A stretch of DNA of 64,000 nucleotides, taken from NCBI GenBank assembly GCA_905221085.1, contig CAJNBT010000004.1, forward strand, positions 80,841-144,840, written 5' to 3'. Source of the DNA: a bacterium. GTDB lineage: Bacteria > Bacillota > Bacilli > Lactobacillales > Streptococcaceae. The translations under genes and the position numbers were made by a program. Shown piece after piece: positions 9,095 to 17,974 of this stretch. The notes beneath the pieces were generated by a model. It worked only from the letters and a program-made list of their open reading frames with translations, did no database searches and had not been told where the DNA came from. The first letter of the stretch is position 1. Every line of letters begins with the position of its first letter.

Positions 9095-9367
9095 TTATTT
9101 TGAGAATTTAGAATCGTGGAATTTCTTCAATACACCTTCTTTTGAAAGGATGTTGCGAACTGTATCTGAAGGTTGAGCTCCATCAGCCAACCATGCAAGA
9201 ACTCGGTCTTCTTTCAAAGTTACTTGGTTTTCAGCAACAAGTGGGTTGTAAGTTCCAACTGTTTCGATGAAACGTCCATCACGTGGTGAACGTGAATCTG
9301 CTACGTTGATACGGTAGAAAGGTTTTTTCTTAGAACCCATACGAGTCAAACGGATTTTAACTGCCAT
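9095..9367 (-). CDS. rpsP: 30S ribosomal protein S16
   Basis: Primary assembly protein of the 30S subunit, 90 residues. The N-terminus [31 protein letters not shown] is nearly invariant in the family, followed by the ETVGTYNP motif. It is the first gene of rpsP-khpA, with its own consensus promoter. Confidence 0.97.
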   Translation of the reverse strand: MAVKIRLTRMGSKKKPFYRINVADSRSPRDGRFIETVGTYNPLVAENQVTLKEDRVLAWLADGAQPSDTVRNILSKEGVLKKFHDSKFSK

Positions 9368-9430
9368 TTTAAAGTCTCTTTTCTTATTTTTTATTTCGGT
9401 GAAATAGCTGAGCTATTTAGCACATGTTCT

Positions 9431-9458
9431 ATTATAGCAGATTTCTGACAGGTGTCAA
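9431..9458 (-). promoter_or_regulatory. rpsP promoter
   Basis: Minus-strand TTGACA (9453-9458), 16-bp spacer and TATAAT (9431-9436) with an upstream TG (extended -10). Confidence 0.8.
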
Positions 9459-10000
9459 GAAAAAAACTTGACAGACTATAAAATTTTTAAACCATTTAGA
9501 AATTTGTTAGAAGTAGGAAATAAATGTTTGAAAGAAGCTAGCCGTGAATACTATTTTAGAAACATTTTATAAAGACCATCAACTCAAACCCTCCATATCT
9601 CCTGAACAAGTTTTGCATGCTTGACTCCTAAATCCCAAGCCCGTTCCCAAACGAATATCAAGGATTTTAAGAACGATATCTACTAATTAATTTATAAAAT
9701 ATGAATTAATAGATTCTAAATAGAGGAATAATTTAGTTCTGTAAAAATTAACTTCTACACCTATAACGCTTATTCTGACAGACTTTATAACAGTCTAAGA
9801 AAAAAGTAGAGATTCATACAGTATCTAGATTTTCCAAAAAATTTTTATCATAAAATATTATTAACGAAACTATCCAAACCAAATCCGATGCATTGCTTCA
9901 AAGAATTCTTTAGTTGTTTGACTATCGAGGGCTTTTATTAAAAAAATTTTTCAAATAATTGCCACCTTGGCACATAAATTCTTGCTTTCTAAATTTGAAT
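9459..10000. other. AT-rich intergenic stretch with gene remnant
   Basis: More than 500 bp without an intact gene. At 9544..9624 on the plus strand a 26-codon frame (VNTILETFYKDHQLKPS...) opens with GTG and stops at TGA; coding-like sequence appears to continue after the stop. This suggests a decayed gene 5' end. The rest is AT-rich with many stops and no recognisable repeat. Confidence 0.4.
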
Positions 10001-10047
10001 GTGATATATTTATAACATAAAATTTAAGTGTTATATATTTATAACAC
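10001..10047. promoter_or_regulatory. Paired palindromic operator upstream of membrane protein/XRE unit
   Basis: A perfect palindrome GTGTTATA-TATT-TATAACAC lies at 10028-10047, and a weaker copy GTGATATA-TT-TATAACAT at 10001-10018, 27 bp away. The second copy sits 16 bp before the start codon of the membrane protein. The likely ligand is the XRE regulator encoded at the end of the unit, giving autoregulation (inference). Confidence 0.55.
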
Positions 10048-10063
10048 AAAAAAGGAGTCTATC

Positions 10064-10660
10064 ATGAAAAAAAGTCAAAAAATGCGTGGCCTCATTGCAA
10101 TGATTGCCGTAGCTCTCTTTATTGATTTTATTGTTTTATTTGGTTCTAATCTTAGTTGGGGACCCAAGTTAGTTATTACTGGTATTTCAGTGTCAGGTCA
10201 GATTGTAGCTATTTGGAGCTGGCTACATACGAAACCACGGCCTCATAAGATTCAGAAAGATAAGGGAAAGACTATTTTTGACTTGTCTGCTAAGCTTTAC
10301 ACGATACTTGTGTTTGCAGCAAGCATTTTTTATACAGTAGGAATTTGGGTTGCGACCCCTAGCGTAAGTTCTGGTATTAGAGAATGGATTTTGGGAATTA
10401 TCCTCGTTATTGAAGTGATTCTATTTGGTCTTTTCTCTTTAAAAAATGTCAAGGAAACTCCGGACGAACGCTTTTATGCTAATTTAGCAAAGGCAGCTAG
10501 CTTGGTGTTTGTTTTTATACTAGGCGCACTGATGATCCTAGCAGTTATCATTGGGTATATGGGGTCTCTCACTCTTTACATGGGACAGATATTTATTATC
10601 ATAGCTGCCTTGATTTGCATCTTTGCGGTTGTCTATTTTATCTTGGAACGTAGAGGATAA
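10064..10660 (+). CDS. Multi-pass membrane protein paired with an XRE regulator
   Basis: About 198 residues with roughly six hydrophobic helices (near 10-29, 33-51, 72-92, 105-125, 140-162 and 168-190) and a basic loop after helix two (HTKPRPHKIQKDKGK). Function not recognised. The ATG at 10064 has AAAGGAG 8 nt upstream; an in-frame ATG 36 nt earlier lies inside the operator palindrome and is unlikely. The XRE gene follows 2 nt after the stop. Membrane protein plus small XRE repressor pairs are common in Firmicutes, and their role is mostly unknown. Confidence 0.8.
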   Translation: MKKSQKMRGLIAMIAVALFIDFIVLFGSNLSWGPKLVITGISVSGQIVAIWSWLHTKPRPHKIQKDKGKTIFDLSAKLYTILVFAASIFYTVGIWVATPSVSSGIREWILGIILVIEVILFGLFSLKNVKETPDERFYANLAKAASLVFVFILGALMILAVIIGYMGSLTLYMGQIFIIIAALICIFAVVYFILERRG

Positions 10661-10662
10661 GC

Positions 10663-10887
10663 ATGGCCAAAGAAAGCAAGATTATTACTAATCTCAAATC
10701 TGTTCGTGAGTCCACAGGCATGACCCAGCAGGAGTTAGCCGACCGCATCGGCATGCGACGCGAGACAATTCTGCACTTGGAAAATAATCGTTACAACCCT
10801 TCGCTGGAAATGGCTCTTAAAATTGCTCAAGTTTTTAATCTGAAAGTAGAAGACCTCTTTGAACTCAGACAGAAAGAGGAAGCATAA
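10663..10887 (+). CDS. XRE-family transcriptional regulator (74 aa)
   Basis: Consists of one Cro/CI-type helix-turn-helix: LKSVRESTGMTQQELADRIGMRRETILHLENNRYNPSLEMALKIAQVF, followed by the short tail VEDLFELRQ. This is the compact YgzD-like type with no sensor domain. It begins 2 nt after the membrane-protein stop, so the two are co-expressed. It probably represses its own unit through the palindromes at 10001-10047. Confidence 0.9.
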   Translation: MAKESKIITNLKSVRESTGMTQQELADRIGMRRETILHLENNRYNPSLEMALKIAQVFNLKVEDLFELRQKEEA

Positions 10888-10923
10888 TTCTTTTCGAGAC
10901 CTAGTATTAAGTTCATTGATTAA

Positions 10924-11126
10924 TTAGGAATTGAAGGCAAAAGAAAAAATCCTTTGAAAATGTTCTCTTTTAAAATATAGTAATTCTTTCGAATTAACGT
11001 TTACTAATTGTGATGCTTTACGAGCTTTCTTAAGATCTGGTTCCCTAAATACTTTGAGTACACTTATGGCATTGATGCCCCTAAGCAAGCGACTTTCTGG
11101 TTGTCTTCCTCTTAAACTGTCTTGTC
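10924..11126 (-). pseudogene. Remnant of an unidentified gene
   Basis: The 305 bp between the XRE gene and ppiA holds a minus-strand frame of about 67 codons without a start codon, cut off upstream by two stops. It reads DSLRGRQPESRLLRGIN..., then ...VLKVFREPDLKKARKASQ, and ends ...YFKREHFQRIFSFAFNS. The composition is protein-like rather than random. Identity not recognised; it could be the 3' end of a lost accessory gene. Confidence 0.35.
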
Positions 11127-11134
11127 ACTAATAT

Positions 11135-11163
11135 TTGAAATCCACTTCCTTTTAGGGTACAAT
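11135..11163 (+). promoter_or_regulatory. Promoter of the PpiA/SlrA gene
   Basis: TTGAAA (11135-11140) and TACAAT (11158-11163) with a 17-bp spacer, 30 bp before the start codon. Confidence 0.65.
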
Positions 11164-11192
11164 GGTAGAAATGAATTTTTGAGAGGAACAGA

Positions 11193-11996
11193 ATGAAAAA
11201 ACTAGCAACCCTTCTTTTACTATCCACTGTAGCCCTAGCTGGATGTAGCAACATCCAACGTAGTTTGCGTGGTGATGACTATGTAGATTCTAGCTTAGCC
11301 GCTGAGGAAAGCTCCAAAGTAGCAGCCCAATCTGCCAAGGAGTTAAACGATGCTTTAACAAATGAGAATGCCAATTTCCCACAACTATCTAAAGAAGTTG
11401 CTGAAGACGAGGCTGAAGTGATTCTCCACACAAGCCAAGGTGATATTCGCATTAAGCTCTTCCCTAAGCTCGCTCCTCTAGCAGTTGAAAACTTTCTCAC
11501 TCATGCCAAAGAAGGCTACTATAACGGCGTTACCTTCCACCGTGTCATCGATGGCTTCATGGTTCAAACTGGAGATCCAAAAGGGGACGGTACAGGTGGT
11601 CAGTCTATCTGGCATGACAAGGATAAGACTAAAGACAAGGGAACTGGTTTCAAGAACGAGATTACTCCTTATCTCTATAACATCCGTGGCGCTCTTTCTA
11701 TGGCTAATACTGGTCAACCAAACACCAATGGTAGCCAGTTCTTCATCAACCAAAACTCTACAGATACCTCTGCTAAACTCCCTACAAGCAAGTATCCAAA
11801 GAAAATCATTGAAGCCTACAAAGAAGGGGGAAACCCTAGTCTAGATGGCAAACACCCAGTCTTTGGTCAAGTGATTGACGGTATGGATGTTGTAGATAAG
11901 ATTGCTAAAGCCGAAAAAGATGAAAAAGACAAGCCAACTACTGCTATCACAATCGATAGCATCGAAGTGGTGAAAGACTACGATTTTAAATCTTAA
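11193..11996 (+). CDS. slrA: Cyclophilin-type peptidyl-prolyl isomerase lipoprotein
   Basis: Surface lipoprotein that catalyses proline cis-trans isomerisation, helping fold exported proteins; its pneumococcal counterpart SlrA contributes to colonisation. 267 residues: lipobox LAGC (Cys18), a short linker rich in Ser/Ala/Glu, then a cyclophilin domain from about residue 70. Visible are [16 protein letters not shown], the catalytic [22 protein letters not shown] and [20 protein letters not shown]. An insertion with a lysine-rich loop ([19 protein letters not shown]) is typical of this streptococcal class. Monocistronic, between its own promoter and terminator. Confidence 0.92.
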   Translation: MKKLATLLLLSTVALAGCSNIQRSLRGDDYVDSSLAAEESSKVAAQSAKELNDALTNENANFPQLSKEVAEDEAEVILHTSQGDIRIKLFPKLAPLAVENFLTHAKEGYYNGVTFHRVIDGFMVQTGDPKGDGTGGQSIWHDKDKTKDKGTGFKNEITPYLYNIRGALSMANTGQPNTNGSQFFINQNSTDTSAKLPTSKYPKKIIEAYKEGGNPSLDGKHPVFGQVIDGMDVVDKIAKAEKDEKDKPTTAITIDSIEVVKDYDFKS

Positions 11997-12014
11997 AAAT
12001 CCTAAAAACCTAAA

Positions 12015-12050
12015 AAATACAGTACCCACATTCGGTACTGTATTTCTTTT
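12015..12050. terminator. Terminator between slrA and the ABC-F gene
   Basis: AAATACAGTACC and GGTACTGTATTT arms with a 7-nt loop, followed by T-rich sequence. The genes are convergent, so it can act on both. Confidence 0.8.
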
Positions 12051-12060
12051 ATCCTTATTT

Positions 12061-13602
12061 TTAAGTTAAATTATTAAAATCCCAGATTTGGTCCATCCAG
12101 CCTTCATAGAAGTCTGGTTCGTGGCAGACCATAAGGATAGATCCCTTGTATTCTTTGAGAGCGCGTTTGAGTTCATCCTTGGCATCCACATCCAAATGGT
12201 TGGTCGGCTCGTCAAGTACTAACACATTGTTTTCACGATTCATCAAGAGACAGAAACGAACCTTGGCTTGTTCCCCACCTGACAAAACCTGAATTTGGCT
12301 TTCGATATGCTTAGTTGTCAGACCACAACGGGCAAGGGCTGCACGAACTTCTGCTTGGTTAAGGGCAGGAAAGGCATTCCAGACAGCTTCAAGTGGGGTT
12401 TGGCGATTGCCCCCTTCTACTTCCTGTTCAAAGTATCCAAGTTCTAGGTAGTCACCGCGTTCAACTTCCCCAGCGATTGGCGGAATAATACCCAAGAGAG
12501 ACTTCAAGAGAGTTGTTTTCCCGATACCATTTGCCCCGATAATAGCAACCTTTTGATTGCGTTCAAAGGTAAGATTCAAAGGCTTAGTAAGAGGACGGAC
12601 ATAACCAATCTGCAAATCCTTGGCTTGGAAGATAAAGCGCCCTGGCGTACGAGCTGATTTGAAATCAAAGGATGGTTTTGGTTTCTCACTTTGGAGTTCG
12701 ATAATATCCATCTTATCCAATTTCTTCTGACGAGACATGGCCATGTTTCGTGTTGCAACACGCGCTTTATTACGAGCGACAAAGTCCTTGAGATCTGCAA
12801 TCTCTTTCTGCTGACGTTCGTAGGCCGCTTCTAGCTGAGATTTCTTCATGGCATAGACTTCTTGGAACTGGTAGTAGTCACCAGAGTAACGCGTCAGCTG
12901 TTGATTTTCCACATGATAGACGATATTGATAACGTCATTTAAGAATGGAATATCGTGTGAAATGAGGACAAAGGCATTCTCATAGTTTTGGAGATAGCGC
13001 TTGAGCCAGTCAATATGTTCAGCATCCAAGTAGTTAGTCGGCTCATCCAGAAGCAAGATATCTGGCTTTTCAAGGAGAAGCTTGGCCAAAAGAACCTTAG
13101 TTCTTTGTCCCCCTGACAAAGAGGTTACATCCGTATCCATGCCAAAGTCCATGACACCAAGAGCACGCGCTACTTCGTCAATCTTAGCATCCAAGGTGTA
13201 AAAATCACGACTCTCCAAACGGTCTTGGAGTTCTCCCACTTCTTCCATGAGAGCATCAACATCCGCTCCGTCTTCAGCCATTTCCATATAGAGATCATTG
13301 ATACGGGCTTCAGCTTTGAATAGCTCATCAAATGCCGTACGGAGCACATCACGCACCGACTGCCCTTCAGCAAGGACAGAGTGCTGATCCAAGTAACCAG
13401 CGGTCACATATTTGGACCATTCAACCTTCCCTTCATCTGGCAACATCTTACCAGTTACAATGCTCATAAAGGTCGATTTCCCTTCACCATTAGCACCAAC
13501 CAGACCGATATGTTCCCCCTTGAGGAGACGGAAGGACACATCTTCAAAAATTGCACGGTCACCAAAACCATGACTCAGATTTTTAACTTCTAAAATACTC
13601 AT
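12061..13602 (-). CDS. ABC-F family ATPase
   Basis: Soluble tandem ATPase (513 aa) without membrane segments; ABC-F proteins act on the ribosome as translation factors or in antibiotic resistance. Domain 1: Walker A GANGEGKST (36-44), signature LSGGQRTKVL, Walker B ILLLDEPTNYLD. A charged linker (MKKSQLEAAYERQQKEIADLKDFVARNKARVATRNMAMS) follows. Domain 2: GANGIGKTT, LSGGEQAKVR, VLVLDEPTNHLD. Both catalytic Glu residues are present. It resembles the YbiT/YkpA housekeeping branch rather than resistance types, which is an inference. It starts 1 nt after the VanZ-like stop. Confidence 0.9.
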   Translation of the reverse strand: MSILEVKNLSHGFGDRAIFEDVSFRLLKGEHIGLVGANGEGKSTFMSIVTGKMLPDEGKVEWSKYVTAGYLDQHSVLAEGQSVRDVLRTAFDELFKAEARINDLYMEMAEDGADVDALMEEVGELQDRLESRDFYTLDAKIDEVARALGVMDFGMDTDVTSLSGGQRTKVLLAKLLLEKPDILLLDEPTNYLDAEHIDWLKRYLQNYENAFVLISHDIPFLNDVINIVYHVENQQLTRYSGDYYQFQEVYAMKKSQLEAAYERQQKEIADLKDFVARNKARVATRNMAMSRQKKLDKMDIIELQSEKPKPSFDFKSARTPGRFIFQAKDLQIGYVRPLTKPLNLTFERNQKVAIIGANGIGKTTLLKSLLGIIPPIAGEVERGDYLELGYFEQEVEGGNRQTPLEAVWNAFPALNQAEVRAALARCGLTTKHIESQIQVLSGGEQAKVRFCLLMNRENNVLVLDEPTNHLDVDAKDELKRALKEYKGSILMVCHEPDFYEGWMDQIWDFNNLT

Positions 13603-13603
13603 T

Positions 13604-14086
13604 TTAATTCCTTATCTTGTTTTTATGTAATTGTTTATAGAGGAGCCAAGCCAAATAGCCACCCAAGGTATTGGTCCACAAATCATCAACCTCAAAGACG
13701 CGATTAAAATCAAAGAAAAAGTCCAAAACTAACTGCATACACTCAATTCCAAGACTTAAGAGAAAACTGAAAACAATGACTTTTTTTGTCTGTCTTAAGG
13801 AAGGAAACAGATAGATGAGTTGAAAGACCAGAGGGAAGAGCAAGAAGACATTGAGGATATTTTGTAGAAAAATCCAACATAATTGTCCCACATCACTCAC
13901 TTCACCCAGTTTCCAGAGAGAATTGAAAGGAGTCAAAAGAAAAACCAGGCGTCCAAGATGCTGAATACCTGGAGTTTCCACTCCCACGGGAGATTGTTCT
14001 TGAGGAGTAAAGCAAAAATAGACGATACAAATGCTATAGAAAATGACCCCCCAGATCAAAATATGATTATAAGTCTTCTTCATCAT
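13604..14086 (-). CDS. VanZ-like membrane protein
   Basis: A 160-residue membrane protein with four to five hydrophobic helices and the VanZ-family pattern: early FTP, a central helix pair, and FSFLLSLGIECMQLVLDFFFDFNRVFEVDDLWTNTLGGYLAW, with the conserved acidic R-x-F-E-V-D-D-L-x-x-N-x-x-G motif. VanZ relatives are linked with teicoplanin or lipoglycopeptide tolerance; the native role is unclear. The start overlaps the rlmN stop (TAATG), indicating translational coupling. Confidence 0.85.
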   Translation of the reverse strand: MMKKTYNHILIWGVIFYSICIVYFCFTPQEQSPVGVETPGIQHLGRLVFLLTPFNSLWKLGEVSDVGQLCWIFLQNILNVFLLFPLVFQLIYLFPSLRQTKKVIVFSFLLSLGIECMQLVLDFFFDFNRVFEVDDLWTNTLGGYLAWLLYKQLHKNKIRN

Positions 14087-15171
14087 TAAGGATTGACTGC
14101 TGCAACTGCTTTCTGGCGGTCACGTTTCATTGTATTGGAACGCAATTGTCCACAAGCTGCATCAATATCTGTTCCGTGCTCTTGACGAACAACACAGTTG
14201 ACCCCTTTTTTCTTAAGCGTATCATAGAAGGCCAGGACGCGCTCTTTAGGACTACGGCTATATTGGTCATGCTCACTAACTGGGTTATAAGGAATCAAGT
14301 TTACATAAGACAATTTCTTGATATTCTTGAGCAATTCAGCCAATTCCAAGGCTTGTTCTACACCATCATTGACTTCATTGAGCATGATGTATTCAAAGGT
14401 CACACGACGGTTGGTTGTTTCGATATAGTACTCAATAGCAGCAAAGAGTTTTTCAATCGGAAAGGCACGGTTAATCTTCATGATGCTTGAGCGCAATTCA
14501 TTGTTAGGTGCGTGAAGGGAAACGGCAAGATTGACCTGAACACCTTCATTAGCAAAATCACGAATTTTATGGGCCAAACCTGAGGTTGAAACCGTAATAT
14601 GACGAGCACCGATGGCCATTCCCTTGTCATCATTGATAGTACGAACGAAATTTAAGACATTGTTGTAGTTATCAAATGGTTCACCAATTCCCATGACAAC
14701 GATATGACTGACGCGTTCGTCCTGACCACGCTCATCAAAGTATTTCTGAACCAGCATGATTTGCGCTACGATTTCACCGTTATTGAGGTCACGTTGTTTC
14801 TTAATCAAACCAGAGGCGCAGAAGGTACAACCGATATTACAGCCGACCTGAGTGGTCACACAGACTGACAAACCATAGTGCTGTCTCATCAATACTGTCT
14901 CAATCAGCATTCCATCTGGCAACTCAAAGAGATATTTGACCGTACCATCAGCAGACTCTTGCACAATACGTTGTTTTAAGGGATTGACTACAAATTGGTC
15001 ATTAAGCTTAGCAATCAAATCCTTGGAAAGGTTGGTCATCTCTTCAAATGACTGGACACGTTTACGGTAAAGCCATTCCCAGATTTGATCTGCACGGAAT
15101 TTCTTTTCTCCCTGCTCCAAAACCCATTCCTGCATGGTTTGACGTGTTAAACTATAAATTGACGGTTTCAT
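14086..15171 (-). CDS. rlmN: 23S rRNA/tRNA adenine-C2 methyltransferase RlmN
   Basis: Radical-SAM enzyme that methylates C2 of A2503 in 23S rRNA and A37 in some tRNAs, improving decoding accuracy. 361 residues; the iron-sulfur cluster cysteines are Cys111, Cys115 and Cys118 in GCNIGCTFC. The GIGEPFDNY motif and the near-C-terminal methyl-carrying cysteine (about Cys340, DAACGQLR) are present. It heads rlmN-vanZ-ABC-F and follows the YutD gene by about 20 nt. Confidence 0.95.
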   Translation of the reverse strand: MKPSIYSLTRQTMQEWVLEQGEKKFRADQIWEWLYRKRVQSFEEMTNLSKDLIAKLNDQFVVNPLKQRIVQESADGTVKYLFELPDGMLIETVLMRQHYGLSVCVTTQVGCNIGCTFCASGLIKKQRDLNNGEIVAQIMLVQKYFDERGQDERVSHIVVMGIGEPFDNYNNVLNFVRTINDDKGMAIGARHITVSTSGLAHKIRDFANEGVQVNLAVSLHAPNNELRSSIMKINRAFPIEKLFAAIEYYIETTNRRVTFEYIMLNEVNDGVEQALELAELLKNIKKLSYVNLIPYNPVSEHDQYSRSPKERVLAFYDTLKKKGVNCVVRQEHGTDIDAACGQLRSNTMKRDRQKAVAAVNP

Positions 15172-15191
15172 TTCTTCTCCTTATTCTCTAC

Positions 15192-15722
15192 TCACTTCTG
15201 ACGAATGACAAAATGACGTTGCCCCTTGTCCTCTTTCTGAGAATGCTGGTCTTTCTGACGACGTCTATTTTTCTTATCTGCATTCGGTTTTCGTTTAGTT
15301 TGAGCCGGTTTCTTTCCTTTTCTAGAAGGCTGTTCTTCTTCCTTCTTACGCATTTTCTTGTCAAATGATGCTCGCTTAGGGGCTTCATTTTCTAAGACAA
15401 AATAGGCACAACCATAACTACAATACTCTAAAAGATAGTCTTGTAAACGACTGATTTTTTCAAGTTTTTCTTCTGTTCGATCATCCTTATAAAAACCTCG
15501 TAGGCGAAGCTGTTCGTTGCTCCAGTCTCCCACGATATAATCAAACTTAGTTAAGACTTCTGAAAAACGCTGATTAAAAGTCGTCACATCAAAGGCTTCC
15601 TTGCTATTTTCCACCAAGGAAAAAGCTATCCCTTCCGTTTCAACCTTGTCCCCGTGTAAATGGAACTCAGGACCAGGAAACTTGTTATAGTTGTATAATT
15701 CAGGTGCAATTTCTTTTCGCAT
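15192..15722 (-). CDS. YutD-family protein
   Basis: 176 residues. The first 110 match the YutD family seen in Firmicutes (FDYIVGDWSNEQLRLRGFYKDDR, then YLLEYCSYGCAYFVLEN). The tail from about residue 125 is a highly basic, disordered Lys/Arg/Gln stretch (EEEQPSRKGKKPAQTKRK...), suggesting nucleic-acid or ribosome contact. Function not established. Likely first gene of the unit with rlmN. Confidence 0.8.
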   Translation of the reverse strand: MRKEIAPELYNYNKFPGPEFHLHGDKVETEGIAFSLVENSKEAFDVTTFNQRFSEVLTKFDYIVGDWSNEQLRLRGFYKDDRTEEKLEKISRLQDYLLEYCSYGCAYFVLENEAPKRASFDKKMRKKEEEQPSRKGKKPAQTKRKPNADKKNRRRQKDQHSQKEDKGQRHFVIRQK

Positions 15723-15800
15723 AGATATCCTTTTTCCACGATTACTTAATACTTTATTCTACCATAATTTCTAGCAGTTAGCACGTTTCTCATAAAAATG

Positions 15801-15827
15801 AAAAAAGTCTGACGATTTTGTCAGACA
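15801..15827 (-). terminator. sodA terminator
   Basis: Minus-strand GTCTGAC-AAAATC-GTCAGAC followed by TTTTTT, downstream of the sodA stop. Confidence 0.8.
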
Positions 15828-15883
15828 AAAATAATATAACCTTAAAAAGAGAAGAACAATTCTTCCCTCCATATATCATATCA

Positions 15884-16489
15884 TTATTTAGCAGCTGCGT
15901 ACAATTCATCTACTTTGTTCCAGTTGATCACTGAGAAGAAAGCTTTGATGTAGTCAGGACGCACGTTGCGGTATTTCACGTAGTAAGCATGTTCCCAAAC
16001 GTCCAAGCCCAAGATTGGTTTTTTACCTTCTGAGATTGGTGTGTCTTGGTTTGCTGTTGAAGTCACTTCAAGTTTCCCTTCTTTGTTGACAACCAACCAT
16101 GCCCAGCCAGAACCAAAACGAGTTGTTGCTGCTGCAGTGAAGGCTGCTTGGAATTCTTCAAATGAACCAAATGTTGCATCGATTGCTGCTGCAAGTTCTG
16201 CTGATGGAGCTGTTTTTTCAGGAGTCATCAATTCCCAGAAAAGAGCGTGGTTCAAGTGTCCACCACCGTTGTTGATAAGTGCTTGACGGATATCAGCTGG
16301 GATAGATTCTACATCAGCAAGCAAAGCTTCAAGGTCTTCACCGATTTCAGGGTGTTTTTCTAGAGCTGCATTAGCATTGTTGACATAAGTTTGATGGTGT
16401 TTGTCATGGTGCAAGTGCATTGTTTCCACATCGATGTATGGTTCCAAAGCGTCGTATGCATATGGAAGATCTGGTAAGATAATAGCCAT
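15884..16489 (-). CDS. sodA: Superoxide dismutase (Mn type)
   Basis: Converts superoxide to hydrogen peroxide and oxygen in the cytoplasm; important in catalase-negative, peroxide-producing streptococci. The 201-residue length is normal. Metal ligands are visible: His in [13 protein letters not shown], His in [11 protein letters not shown], and Asp/His in [12 protein letters not shown]. The residues GSGWAWLVV are shared by Fe/Mn enzymes; streptococcal enzymes of this type use manganese. Single-gene unit with a good promoter and terminator. Confidence 0.96.
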   Translation of the reverse strand: MAIILPDLPYAYDALEPYIDVETMHLHHDKHHQTYVNNANAALEKHPEIGEDLEALLADVESIPADIRQALINNGGGHLNHALFWELMTPEKTAPSAELAAAIDATFGSFEEFQAAFTAAATTRFGSGWAWLVVNKEGKLEVTSTANQDTPISEGKKPILGLDVWEHAYYVKYRNVRPDYIKAFFSVINWNKVDELYAAAK

Positions 16490-16520
16490 CTGTAATACCT
16501 CTTTTTCTTTCTATATGAAA

Positions 16521-16549
16521 ATGATAACGCAAACATTCACTTTTTTCAA
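16521..16549 (-). promoter_or_regulatory. sodA promoter
   Basis: Minus-strand TTGAAA (16544-16549), 17-bp spacer, TATCAT (16521-16526), about 30 bp before the start codon. Confidence 0.65.
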
Positions 16550-16594
16550 GTTTTTTGCTTATAGATGAAGAAATCACTGAAATACTTTCTAATA

Positions 16595-16835
16595 ATACTC
16601 TTCGAAAATCTCTTCAAACCGCGTCAACGTCGCCTTGCCGTAGATATAGTTACTGACTTCGTCAGTTTCATCCGCAACCTCAAAAACATGTTTTGAGCTG
16701 ACTTCGTCAGTTCTATCCACAACCTCAAAACAGTGTTTTGAGCTGACTTCGTCAGTCTTATCTACAACCTCAAAGCAGTGCTTTGAGCAGCCTGCGGCTA
16801 GTTTCCTAGTTTGCTCTTTGATTTTCCTTGAGTAT
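16595..16835 (+). repeat. BOX element, boxA-boxB-boxB-boxC
   Basis: A 241-bp BOX repeat bounded by ATACTC and GAGTAT. The boxA part includes the sequence recognised by the classic BOX-PCR primer (complement of CTACGGCAAGGCGACG). Two internal boxB-like copies (GTCAGTT..ATCC..CAACCTCAAAAC...) follow, then boxC (CAGTCTTATCTACAACCTC...AGCCTGCGGCTAG). It lies between sodA and holA. It is transcribed structured DNA/RNA, probably non-autonomous and mobilised by an outside transposase. An apparent 102-codon minus-strand frame across it is an artefact of the repeat. Confidence 0.92.
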
Positions 16836-16852
16836 AAAATAAGTAAATCAGT

Positions 16853-16890
16853 AAGAAACCCACGACAATATAATCTTGACGCGGGTTGTA
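16853..16890 (-). terminator. Possible holA terminator
   Basis: Minus-strand AACCCGCG and CGTGGGTT arms with a 15-nt loop, followed by a short T-rich run just after holA. Confidence 0.5.
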
Positions 16891-16903
16891 GTTTCAAAAA
16901 ATA

Positions 16904-17941
16904 TCAATTTACCTGACTAGCAATCTGTAAAAGTGCTTTTTCAAAAAGGAAACCTTTTTCATAAAGACCTGTCTTAATCTGATAGTCTGTCTCAATCAAA
17001 TAAGAAATAGCTTGCTTCAAAAAACTAAAGGAAAGTCCTCTTGAATCTCTCAGCGCAAACTTGATTTGATAGGGATTTGGATTGCGTCCGAGAAAACTAC
17101 CTAAACTACTTGCAATCTGCGATTCTGTTTGCCCAAACTCCGCCAAAATCTTCACCTGAGTAAAAGTCCGAAATTGTCCTAGCATGACTGCAATCAGTTT
17201 GATTTCATCTTCACCTTGCAAGGTCAAGTCTCTCACCAAATCGCGCGCCTGATCCATCTTTTTAGTCAGAATAAACTGAGTTAAATCAAAAATATTGTCC
17301 TGCAAGGTCTTGGGAATAGCATTGACAATATCCTCTTCCTCGATAACAGAGTCTTCCTTATAGGACTGTAAAAAGAGGAGATTTTTCTGGATTTCGCTAA
17401 ACTGAAAACCAGACTTGATGAGGAGATTTTCAAAAGAATGATTAGCAAACTGGAGACCTTGTTTCTGACTCCACTTTTGGAAATACTGGCGCAATTCTTG
17501 TTCTTTGGCTTCTACTGCATCAAAAACCTTGGCATCACGCTTCAGTAATTTAATCAACCGTCTTTTGCTATCCAGCTTTCCTTCTGCAAAGATTAACAAC
17601 TTGGTTGTTGGCGAAGGATTGTCAAGGTATTCCTCAAACGACTTAAGCTCAGCATCTGTTAAAAAGCGTTTCTTGGCTGTTGTCATATCGACAAAATGAT
17701 CCAATATCACAATTTTTTCATCCGCAAAGAAAGGAAGGCTGACTAACTCCAGTTCCACATCCTGGTAAACTACTTCTTTCATATCAAAGTAGGCAAAGTT
17801 GAGGTCAGCAGAATCATAACCAATCTGTTTCAACACTTGACTCTTCATCACTTCAAACTGGCCCTGATCTGTCCCTGTAAAAAGGCTCAGGTTAGGTAAA
17901 TTTGCTAAAGTCAACTTCTGACTTTCTTCAATGGCTAGCAT
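16904..17941 (-). CDS. holA: DNA polymerase III subunit delta
   Basis: Delta subunit of the clamp loader, which opens the beta clamp ring. The 345 residues are normal for Firmicutes. N-terminal AAA-like fold (NLSLFTGTDQGQFEVMKSQVL, then ELVSLPFFADEKIVILDHF), middle domain (EEYLDNPSPTTKLLIFAEGKLDSKRRLIKLLKRDAKVF), and a C-terminal helical collar (ALRDSRGLSFSFLKQAISYLIETDYQIKTG). The delta subunit lacks an ATP site, as expected. Confidence 0.92.
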   Translation of the reverse strand: MLAIEESQKLTLANLPNLSLFTGTDQGQFEVMKSQVLKQIGYDSADLNFAYFDMKEVVYQDVELELVSLPFFADEKIVILDHFVDMTTAKKRFLTDAELKSFEEYLDNPSPTTKLLIFAEGKLDSKRRLIKLLKRDAKVFDAVEAKEQELRQYFQKWSQKQGLQFANHSFENLLIKSGFQFSEIQKNLLFLQSYKEDSVIEEEDIVNAIPKTLQDNIFDLTQFILTKKMDQARDLVRDLTLQGEDEIKLIAVMLGQFRTFTQVKILAEFGQTESQIASSLGSFLGRNPNPYQIKFALRDSRGLSFSFLKQAISYLIETDYQIKTGLYEKGFLFEKALLQIASQVN

Positions 17942-17974
17942 CCTCTCTCCTTTCTTCTGATTTTTCGATTTAAT

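Noticed and set aside
16589..16897. 102-codon minus-strand reading frame with a repeated CSKHCFEVVDKTDEVS-like motif
   Set aside because: It is the translation of the BOX element; the apparent peptide repeat is boxB read through. No ribosome site.
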